A DNA stretch of 64,000 nt, from positions 1,243,998 through 1,307,997 of the forward strand of contig NC_020171.2 in assembly GCF_000224145.3 (NCBI RefSeq), read 5' to 3'. Positions 36,241-47,400 of the stretch are shown here, piece by piece. The stretch comes from Ciona intestinalis (lineage: Eukaryota > Chordata > Ascidiacea > Phlebobranchia > Cionidae). Under the pieces are notes generated by a model. The model did not search any database. It saw only the letters and a list, made by a program, of their open reading frames with translations, and was not told the origin of the DNA. Both the position numbers and the translations under genes were made by a program. The stretch's first letter is position 1. Every line of letters begins with the position of its first letter.

Positions 36241-37099
36241 GAAATATGTATCATTATTTCTTGTCTTTGTATAAATAATAGTAAATTGATACTGGGCATA
36301 GTAACTGGCTTACACGCCGTCTTATTTCTACCTATCAAACTCACTCTACAAGCTATAGTACCCAGTATACACCACGGTATTTTTCAAGCTCTAGCAAACG
36401 TTTTAAACTAGCAGTTGTTATACTTTTATCTTAATTACAAAATCTCCTTATAGCCCAAGCGGATTCTAGTGTTATAATGAACCGCTGGTTATATCACGTT
36501 AGTAGCGCCTGGTCCATACGTTACTACAATAACACTCCCGACTATTTTTACTCTAAATTCTTTTTCTTTGGTTTAAACTTTATATAAAGTCGATAATGTT
36601 TTAAGGTGTACAAGAAAAATGCAACATATAAGTATATATATATACATATATACAATGTATATATAAGTTATACAATGCACTAATACTAAACTGTTGCTCG
36701 AGACAAGTATCTTAATCAACTCCACAAGACGTTTAAACCATATATTGAAAACTAATGGTTAATGTAACTTTACTAACTTATATATATTCATAATTTTTTA
36801 AAGTTGTATTATTTTTGCACCATATCATACATTTGACATCACATTCCAGTTATCTAAAACGTGTTCCGCCAAAACGCCTGTACAGTATAACGTCACATTG
36901 GCAAAGGTCTAGGGTATTTATTTGTAAATTTTGTATATATATTGACACTTTTTGTAACTAATTTTATGTTAATCTGTGTTGTTTTCTTATTTTCTTAATC
37001 AACTAATGCAAATTAAATGCAATTTTTATGTACGTCACTAAAACGGTTCGATCGCTGTAATGTACTCTGCTTTGGACTTATTTGAAGGGGTATATCTAC

Positions 37100-37325
37100 T
37101 TATGCACCATGTGTGTCTGGTGTATAAGAAGACACCCATGTTATAACTCAACAGTGAGCATGTGGTGTACGAATACACCATGTGTGTCTGGTGTATAAGA
37201 GGACGCCCATGTTATAACTTGAAAGTGAGCATGTGGTGTATCAATACACCATATGAGTTTGGTGTATAAGAACACACCCTTGTTATAACTTAACAGTGGG
37301 CATAAGTTGTCGATATTACGTGTTC
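37100..37325 (-). repeat. 71-bp palindromic repeat array
   Basis: Three units (GTGTGTCTGGTGTATAAGAA repeated about every 70 bases). Confidence 0.88.
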
Positions 37326-37497
37326 CAATTATCAAATCAAGCCAAAGCAAAGCTACAATGCACTTTCGTGTCCGTAAAATATCTGTATCCTTTTATTTTT
37401 GATGAATTCTGTGAGTTATTCTTTGTGGCACCGCTTGCACTATTCAAAACGTAGTTTCTTTTCCCATTATTATCTTTGACTAACTACCGTTCCTGTT

Positions 37498-37692
37498 TAT
37501 AGTAGGTTGGGAAAGATGGATCCTGTTTTTATTTTCTTGTAATGTCCCATTTAGTAGTAAACAAAGAATGTTTACAGAATTAAATAACCGTATTTTACGA
37601 CTCTAAAATAGCGTTACCAACTGTTAAAACACAATTAGAAAATATGGGATGTTATGTTCTAATGGTATCCATCTTACCCCGTCGTACTATAT
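37498..37692. mobile_element. MITE, GGTATCCATCTTACC subfamily
   Basis: TATAGTAGGTTGGGAAAGAT left end; GGTATCCATCTTACCCCGTC right end. Confidence 0.85.
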
Positions 37693-38222
37693 CCTTGACA
37701 TTATACCGTAACTAATTTCTTTTCTGTCAATGCAACGTTATCATTTAAAACACATTTCAAGCACAAAACATGCAAATCTTATATGTACCTAATTATTAAT
37801 TATATGTGCTTTTTTACGATTGATCTGATCAGCGCTGTTTTATGACCAGAAGACCGTTTCAAAAGCTTGATAAAAATTTAATACTGGAACAGCAGTCTGT
37901 TCTGGTATTATTCATAGGACACTTGATCACAAATCGAAGCAAAATTTAACTGCTTTGATATCTGAATTAGGATAACTTATAGTGCCAGAAGCTCTGATTT
38001 TACAAACTTATCTCTTCTATCAAAACGATCTATTTTTTCACGAGGCATTTATTCAAACATTAACCGTCGTTCCCAATGTTTATTACTGAGTTTACTTTGT
38101 GTTAAAACGTGTTCTGTTTTGGCAGTGTACTTTAATTATAACGTTAACCTGTAATTTCACAATAAAGTCTAATATGGTAGTGCTTTTGTGTGATTGTTAC
38201 CAACCACCAAAATGTAAGAAAG

Positions 38223-38520
38223 GAATGAATGTAACTTATTTAACCTTCTTTGCGGGGCAATGACTGCATAGTTAAACTCGGGTGTTCTGCTTAATACACC
38301 TCGCGGTGCTCGCAAGTTATCACATGTGCAACTTTGTAGGTGATAACTTGTATAGATGTTTTTTCTGCGTAACTGTCAATTTGGACAACCCATAAGTGAC
38401 CTCTGGCTTTGAGCAGTTGCGGTTAAGTGTCTGGCCCAAGGAATTATTCCACACGTAACAGGGTTGAGTCTCGAAGTCATCACTCCTACACTGAAGACAG
38501 ACGCGCTAACCACTATTTCT
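38223..38520 (-). mobile_element. full-length, diverged tRNA-derived SINE
   Basis: Reverse orientation: GAATGAATGTAACTTATTTA tail, CGGGTGTTCTGCTTAATACA, TGACCTCTGGCTTTGAGCAG, GTGTCTGGCCCAAGG, box B side GGGTTGAGTCTCGAAG and box A side CGCTAACCACTA. Confidence 0.75.
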
Positions 38521-40064
38521 AAAGACTAGACGACTATGTGGGTTTGATTTAAAACGTCTAGTCTAAATATAGGCGTACTGTTAATAGTCTGTTGTTTAGT
38601 CAGTTGTGTCTATTTTACCTTTTCATTTTGGGTGAAGTACGAACGGGGAAGCACCATTAAAGAAATTTAAGGAATTTCTGGTTTTCCGCATTGGTTTGGG
38701 TTTCATAGATAACGTGCTCTTAGTCACGTATGCAGTGTAGACCGAGACGTGCTTTAGGTTATATAGGGGCATGAACATATGGCCATATATCTATAGGCTA
38801 CTAGAAAATGATGTATGGTATTTCTAATTACATAAAACAGGTTCAAAAATCGCTGTCAAAACTTCTGTGCTGTATATAGGTTACGTATTGTTGTGTAAAG
38901 CAGTGAAACACATACTTAAACATACTTAACTAAGTGTACGCGAAGACAGAGAGATTAATTTTCGTTACATACTGCCTTAAGCTGTTTAGCATACGTGTTT
39001 CGTTTTAATCTGTCGTTCACATGTCACTTAGCAAACGAGCGTCGCTGTTTTTATGCTCTAAGCATTAAGCGAGGGATTATAACGTTATTCAAACACCGTA
39101 TAAAATCGCGCTATTTTTACGGTGCGCTAGTAAAGTATATATTAGTAGGTATAGATAAGATATAACATGTTTTGTCTGCTAATTTGGTTAACCAGTAAAA
39201 GGAATAGTAATTTGGTTATGTATATTATATATATATGCTGTCAATCTGTCTGAGCTATATAACTGGTTTGAAAACAGTAATGCTTTATATATTTATATTA
39301 ATTATTACAACTAAAAACAAGAATACTGTTTATAACGAAAGTAGTTGTTATATTGAAAAACACCAAAATGTAGGCTTTTATTGAGTTTTTATTTTCATTT
39401 ACTTGTTTTGAGCTTGAATTTATATTTCGAGCTTGAATTTATTATATTTGTTGGGATTGTTCATATATTTTAGTCATCTAGTTGAAACGATTGTGTCTAC
39501 TGGTGTCAAAGTACGCCAGGAAATGGCTTATTAATGCCACAGCTGTGCCAGTGTGACTAGGTCTGCATTATGCGCTGTATTATACATTGTAATATTTTTA
39601 GTTTTAACCAAAAGCTATATTGTGTAACTCACTAGAAAAATGTAATGTAGTTTTACAATGAAAAGGTTTATAAATTTGAGTTTGCACTGTATTAAACACC
39701 AAGTGATGTATCGTTTAAGTGAAAGCTATATTGTTTAACTTAGTATTATAACTTTACTTAATGTTTTTTTTTGTATTTGGGTTTTAAATAAAAAGATAGA
39801 GTTTTTGTTTTGATATCAATTTAGTTTTAAATGCAATTCTAGAGTAGTTAAGGTGTTAAACTATTTTGTAAAGTATTAGTCACTGCGTCAGAGCAGTTGG
39901 ATGTACTATAAAAGTGGGTGAGGTCCTGCAGCGTAACATGCAATAGAAAACAGAAATTTAGCCCAGAATATGCTCCTTTACCTGAAGTCATTTATTTTTT
40001 ATTATGTAGAGACAAGCTTGTTTTTCTGAATTAAGAAATTGTTCAAAATTTCTAAAAAACAAAT

Positions 40065-40334
40065 ATGACTGAGAAAAAGGCTGTTGTGAAAAATGTAGAC
40101 ATGGTCGAAGACATGAAACAGGATGCGCTCGACTGCGCCATGCAAGCCCTTGGCAAGTTTAACGTGGAAAAAGATATTGCCTCCTTTATCAAAAAAGAGT
40201 TCGATAAAAAATACTTTCCAACCTGGCATTGTGTTGTAGGGCGTAACTATGGCAGTTACGTAACGCATGAAACTGGACATTTCATTTACTTCTACATTGG
40301 GCAGGTGGCTATTCTGCTGTTTAAATCTGGATAA
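40065..40334 (+). CDS. DYNLL: dynein light chain LC8
   Basis: Hub protein that dimerises and binds short linear motifs in dynein intermediate chain and many partners. One uninterrupted 89-codon ORF, the full length of the family. Core segments [26 protein letters not shown] and [20 protein letters not shown] are nearly identical to vertebrate LC8; GHF replaces the usual KHF. The N-terminus [20 protein letters not shown] aligns with the usual start. The lack of introns could mean a single coding exon with an upstream 5'UTR exon, or an expressed retrocopy; no degraded poly(A) tail is visible, which favours a real gene. AATAAA lies at 40519-40524. The vertebrate paralogue (1 or 2) cannot be chosen. 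Confidence 0.95.
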   Translation: MTEKKAVVKNVDMVEDMKQDALDCAMQALGKFNVEKDIASFIKKEFDKKYFPTWHCVVGRNYGSYVTHETGHFIYFYIGQVAILLFKSG

Positions 40335-41216
40335 AACACAAACGGTAGCCCTTGGTAGAACACAAACAGTAGACTTGTTGCATGGTATCTAATACACACA
40401 AGTATTGTTAGTATTTTTATTGCTTATTCATTGTTTAAGTCATTTTGGTACTTTTAAAGTACAAATATCGCTACAGCTCGACAGTGAGTATGAGGTTAAA
40501 CATTTTTGTACCTTCTGAAATAAATTTACACAAGTTTTACCCATTTTAAATTTGCATGTGTGTTTTTAGCTTGCAATGCACAGTTATGTATAATGAATTT
40601 CTAAATCAAGTTTTATAATAAGATTTATGCAGTGTTCCATTTAAAACTTATTTATATTATTTAAACATTTTTTCATTCATTTTAGTCGGTTATTGGACCC
40701 TAGGGTAAAAATAATTAGCCAACTTTGGCATAAAACTTGGACCTCACCCACATAGAATCAGTATTTTATGCACATACTAATGAATAAATCTTGCCATTTA
40801 GTTAAAACTTGCCACTAGTCTAGTAAAGTTTCATTTTAGCCGAGATGTGTCTTACTTTTTAATGCAATGAGAGTTTTATTTTACCGCAATTGTACTTAAA
40901 TAGGTGTATTATATAGCCCAGGCTTTTTACTTTTAATGATACGAATTTATACAATAATACAAATTTATTGCTTATTCATACATTACAGTTGCATATGCTT
41001 AATAAATGGTATATAATATATATATATATATATATATACTTATGGGCATTTTTAAGTATTTTTGCATGCAATATCTGTTATACTTTTGCTAAGCTGTACC
41101 AGTCCGAAAAAAATCTTACTTTATAGCATATAAAATTTACATACATATTGCTTAATAATATAACGGTATATTATTATTTATCAGGGGTAGGACAGTTATT
41201 TTCTTAAACACGAAAC
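40335..41216. other. intergenic LC8 to JmjC gene
   Basis: LC8 3'UTR, a degenerate copy of the 'lacks-CAGG' dispersed repeat near 40680-40760, and an AT microsatellite at about 41010-41038. The JmjC promoter must lie in the last few hundred bases. Confidence 0.5.
40519..40524 (+). terminator. polyadenylation signal of LC8 gene
   Basis: AATAAA 185 bases after the LC8 stop codon. Confidence 0.5.
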
Positions 41217-41418
41217 ATGAAAACTTTAGTTTTGGGATTTCTGCTTATGGCAGTGGTAAGTATATGTCATATTCAATTGTAAATTTTATTTATAGTAAGC
41301 TTTATTACATTGTAGGGTAGGGGTAATACTGTGTGGTATTTGTCCCTTCAAATGTAGTATGGTTATTAGGTGCATAAAACATAGAGTTTTGGTCAGTATT
41401 GAATATTACAACACAGAG

Positions 41419-41455
<37 letters not shown>

Positions 41456-44400
41456 GTATTTATATAAAAATGAAAATTTTATTATATATACTATCGCCTG
41501 CTGTACAGAAAGACATCATCATGGTATAGCACAAAAAAAACACAACTAACCAAACACGTAATTTCACACAGATGCAGAAAAACAATTGCCATTTTTTGTT
41601 TCAACTAAACATTGTTTTATTTTTAGTGCTCTGCCTTAAGTCCTGAAGAAATTCAGCGTTTGGAGAAAATGCCAGGACATATGAAGCCGTTTGGATCAGC
41701 TGGGCCTTATTTTGATATCCCCGTCGTAAATGAATACCCGTCTACCAGAGATTTCTTTAATAAATATGTAATAGGTTCAACACCTCTTGTAATTAAAGGG
41801 GCAGTTAAAGAGACTATTGCGTACAGGAACTGGTGAGTGGTTGGGAATTTGGGATACTATAACTATGTTTCAGAATACCAGTAGATATATTGGCCTAATC
41901 ATAGACGTCATGTATTTTAAAAAAGTAACATTAATAAAATACAGTTACACTCATAGTTCTCAAACATAGGAAACCTTACTGATTAATGTAGCCAATGTAG
42001 TATATTTTGGCTCTGCTTGTTTGTAAAAATTGTATATACACACAATAGCAAGGTAAAGCCCATTTTCAGGTATAAAACTGAGATAAAAAGTCACCCCTGT
42101 ATTAAAAATTGCATGACATTTAAAATGTGAGATTTGACATATCCCCTTAGACACCCCTAGCTATATGTCTATGGCCCCAATCAAATAAAAAAAACATATT
42201 TTTGTACAACAGGACAGACGAATATTTTATTCAGCATCCAAAATCAAAAGAACTTGTTTTTGCCGAAGCTAGAAAGAAAGAGGTTCGAACAGAAGGTGGA
42301 TTTACCATTTCATTCCGAAAGTATGTAAAGCACTACACCAAGAAAGCCATGTACATGGTCAATGGAGTGCCCAAGTTTTTGAAGTAAGTAAAAACATAAA
42401 CGTTTTAATTCTGAAAGACATCTTCGAAAATTTTTTTGACAGTTTTTTTAGCTAATTTTTTCTGGGAATTTCTGCATTTTTTTGGCACAGTGTTAAGTAC
42501 GCCTATCTGTAACTAAGAAGCTTGGCGCTGATATCATTGTGGGTGCATATGTGTCCTTAGTCAAGACAGTTAACGCAGAAAAACATGGCCAGAAAACCTG
42601 TTTTAGACCACTCTGGCAGTAACAGCATATGTTTAGTGTGTGGTAATGCTATAGTAGACTAAAAAAAATATATGTATTTATATATTCATTATTCATATAT
42701 ATTTTTTATTTATTTAGACCAGATGTACCGCTGCCCAACCCTCTAAAATGCAAGGAAGTTATGGCCAAACTAGCAGACACTGTAAGATTGCAAAGTTTGT
42801 TTAATAAATTAGATCTTTATAATCTAATCTTTATTATTATAATCTTTATAGTGTTTTTATTATATATATATGTAGGTTTATAAAAAAACATAAAAAATAT
42901 CAAAAAATTAAAGTTTAATATATATGTATATATAATACATACATGTTTTTTCCTAAAAAATATTTATATAGCCTATATACTTAATAAAAAGACTTCTGTA
43001 AATTAATGTCCAGAAGTACATTTCAACCCATAATAAGTGTCTTGCCCAAGAACATCTGTAGATTAATGCAAGCTGAAAAATATCCTTTATTTATTCCAGG
43101 TAATGTGGTACAGCGATGGTGGTACAAGGTCTGTACTTCATAACGACGACGTTGATAACATCAACTGTTTGTATAGAGGAAACAAAACATTGGTTTTCGT
43201 CAACAGATTTGATACAGATAATGTAAAATATTTGAATTTGATTACATTGTACTTGTTTGGCTTCTACTCTACATAAATATTAATTTTATTCAAACTTTTT
43301 ATTATTGTTGTGGTCGTGGTGTTAAAAACTTGTTTTTTCTTAGGAATCAGTGAACGAAGTCATTTTTTATAAAAAATATAGTAGGGTGGGGATAGATGCA
43401 ACACTCATTTGATAATAAACAAAAAACATTTAAAGAATTATAAAATCGTATCCTCATAGCACCAATAAACACTTGATATTTGTTTAAAACACAATCAGGA
43501 TGTTTGGATATTATGTATTAAAGGTGTTCCCACCCTACTATATATTTTTAGGCACCTATGTATACACCACATTTAACTAGGTCTTTTTCAAGTCATTTGT
43601 ATAATATAAACCAATTGTATAATATAAAGTTTCATCACTTCATTTAATAAAGAAAGATCCATTTTTAGGAGTGAGGGCCTAAACCACACCATTCAACTTG
43701 TTTTTTTTTGGAAAATTATGTGCAAAAGGTTTCCCCCACCATACTATAGAATTTTCGGGCATCTATATGTAATCATTCATCACATTTAACTTGTTTCTTT
43801 ACTCAGGAATGGGTGAACAAAGTAATAGAACATCCAGAAAGCTCCTACTCTNNNNNNNNNNNNNNNNNNNNNNNNNNNNNNNNNNNNNNNNNNNNNNNNN
43901 NAAATCCAACCAATTGTATAATAAAGGTTCATAACTTTATTTAATAAAGAAAGATCTATTTTTAGGAATGAGGGCCTAAAGCCTTAAACCAAAGCTTTAA
44001 ACTTGTTTTTTTCCCTAGGAATATTATGTGCAAAAGGTTTCCCCCACCATACTATAGAATTTTCCGGCATCTATATGTAATCATTTATCACATTTAACTT
44101 GTTTCTTTACTCAGGAATGGGTGAACAAAGTAATAGACCATCCAGAAGGCTCCTACTCTGGTATAGACGTCGACGCAGTTGACTTTGTTAAATACCCATG
44201 GCTTGCCGATACTAGATACGGTATTGCTAAGATGGAAGCTGGAGACTGCTTGTTCATACCTTACAAATGGTAAGTTGTAGATTTTGTACATTTGTCACTA
44301 TTGGAGTTGTTAAAAACTGGTGCTGTGAAAACGTAACAGAAAAAACCAAGTCCCAACCAATTGTTTAATAAAAAAATATATATTTTGCTTAAATGGCATC

Positions 44401-47400
44401 GTCAGTCTCCTGGAGTTGTTAAAAACTGGTGCTATGAAAATGTTACAGCAAAAATCAAGTCCAACCAATTGTTTAATAAAAGAGATATATATTTCGCCTA
44501 AATGGCATCGTCAGTCTCCTGTTTGTACCTTGTAAATGGCAGTACAGAAATTGTACTGTTTGGGTGTTGTGTGTTCATTATTTTGGCCTATTACATTATA
44601 TTAGGTGTATGTGTATCTCTCAGTTTAAACCTGGCGAACTTTTAACTATTTCAAGCATACATAAAACGTACAATATACAACTAACATGATAGTTTAAAGT
44701 AGTTTAAAACATTACGATGCTTTTAAAATAAACTGGTTAAATATTAACTAATTTCTTAGAAATTTAAGATTACATTCCTAATCTAAAAACTGCCTATGCT
44801 TAGCAGCTTAACTGCTGGTGTTAGGAGTTTAAAACCTTACGCATATATTTTAAGGGAAGGAAGTTATTAAGCTTCCTTAGGCTGTCTCAGCATTATTGCA
44901 GGCACTGTAATACTATAGTGGTGTACATATGGTCCATGCATGGTTTGTGAAGTTTCTAATGGGAATTTTGTTAGAATAAAGAGTGTTGAACTCATTTTGT
45001 CGTTGTATTATTTTGTACACTTTTCAAAACACATATTTTCACGAATATATTTATGGTGTGACTTAACAATGAGCATGAGATGTATAAATGTATTTTAGCA
45101 TGAGGTGTATGAATACACCATGTGTGTCTGGTGTATAAGAAGACACCTATGTTATAACTTAAAAGTGAGCGTGAGGTGTATAATTGAATATATATTTTAT
45201 GCCAATTGTTAAAAAAGACAACCATGTTGTAACTTATCTATAGAGACATTAAAACACTTGCTGTTTTATCTATTCATAAACTTGGTCTGTTTCAACAAAT
45301 ATGAATAATATTTGTTTGAATGAATGAATGACGTGCTATAAGTTACATTGAAACTCATAGGAAGCAATGATGTATGAGTTAAGGTACGTATGACACTATC
45401 CTATCTACTAAGAAAGAACAATTTACACAGAAAATTAAATGCTGTTGTACTTCTAAGTATAAACACGCCATACTTAATGTTACGTTCAGCCATGGGTGTC
45501 TTCTTATACCTCAAACACACATGGTATATTCCTACACCTCATGCTCACTGTCAAGTTATAACATATGTGTCTTTTTATACATCAGACACACATGATGTAT
45601 TCATACACCTCATGCTCACTGTCAAGTTATAACATGGGTGTCTTCTTATACACCAGACACACATGGTGTATTCATACACCTCATGCTCGCTGTCGAGTTA
45701 TAACAGGGTGTCTTCTTATACACGTCTTCTTCCTGTATTAAACCATTTTTGGTATGTTATCTGACCACCTAAGTAACAACCTCAAACCATGGTAGCAGAA
45801 TTGAGCCTTGAACCCAGAAACTCTGGTCTGGAGGCAGTCTTGTTAACCACTTTTCCACTTAAGTAACATAAACCTTATTTTTCAGGCACCACCAAGTCAA
45901 CTCTTTTGGCAACAATCTAGCAATTAACATATGGTTTAATCATCTACCAGCCAGCTATGTAGACCTTAACAGTGAGAGGTGTGGCGATGTGAAAGACGTG
46001 ATGTTGGACCAATGTGAATTTGAGACCAAAGATGCATTTTCAGGCACTGTACCCAAACAAGTCATTATGTTTGATAAGAGTAAGTTATTTTGATTGAGAA
46101 TGTAACTTATTTAGTTTTACCCTTGCTAGCAGGGCAACAACAATCGCTATAACCGGCCACACAGGTGTTCTGTTTTATACATCTCATGTCCGCTTACAAG
46201 TTACAACATATGTAACTTTTAAGCTGGGTAATACGTGATAACTTGTGAGCAAGCACGAGGTATATGAAACAGAAGACCTTCACCACGTAATGATAAACAA
46301 GTTGCATTCATCCATCATACCACTATAAATTTGGGTGTCTAAATATGTTTTTAATATCAGATTATGTTCCTGGTTCTGAACTGCCGCAAGCTGAGGTCAA
46401 GGAGCCACAGGGTGGGGGCCAAGAGCCACCAGCAGATGAAGAAGAGGGTGAAGAGCAAAGTGAGGGGCAACAACCTTTACTGTGAGTTAATCGGGTTATT
46501 AATGTAACTTAGTTCTGTTTCGTACACATCAATATATGAATTAATGTAACTTATTTATCTTTTGGCTTGCAATGACAGTAGTTATAACACGGGAGTTCTG
46601 TTTCATACACAAAAATATATAAATGTAACTTATTTATCATAGCATGGCGGGAAAATGACAGTGGTTATAACACGGTTGTTCTGTAACTTCTGTTTCATAC
46701 AGTTTGGAATTACATTTACATTCATTAATCTAATATGGTAATAGCTTAAAAGATATATATATTTAAGGTATAAGATATATTACAAACAATGTATATATTT
46801 AAATGTAAAGTCACTCATATAATTTCTTTCTACAGGTTTTTAGTCCAGGAAAATTTGTCAGTCACACCCAGAATTGATATCGAAGATTTAAGAGCTGGTA
46901 TGAAGTCGGTAAGTAAGACATAACGTGCAGAAGTAAGCTTGTTTGTACTATTTAATATTCTTTATGGGTAAGGTCCTTGTCGGAGACCTGGGATTTAGGC
47001 CATGTTTAGCCCATAACCCCACATTTGAAGCGTATTTTTTGAAGTAGACATTCAAAACTATAAATGGTCATGTTTACCCTATGTTTAATGTTGTGTATAT
47101 GTATCTAAACATATATTTATTACAGTATCTAACCAGCAGTATAAGTATTGCAATAAAAAGGCAAATTGGTATCTAACTAACAGTTTAATATTTTACAGGT
47201 AATTCCACCATCACTTCAGGCATGGGATGACACCTGTCAATCAACTTTGTCCGAGATTTTCAAGAAAATAGACACTAATGATGACCAGTTTATCACTGTT
47301 GAAGATTATGCTGATCAATCTGTAAGGCACTTTAGCTTTTTTATGAAGTTTTAAATTTACAATTACGTTTTATCAGTATGTAGTATATAGACTTCATCTT

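Larger units (their letters stand above)
35901..40064. other. 4.1-kb interval nvd to LC8 without a recognised gene
   Basis: Contains MITEs (36070, 37498), a 71-bp repeat cluster (37100-37325) and a minus-strand full-length SINE (38223-38520). Sequence from 38530 to 40060 is AT-rich and unassigned; it should include the LC8 promoter and possibly its 5'UTR exon. No protein-coding signal was seen. Confidence 0.5.
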
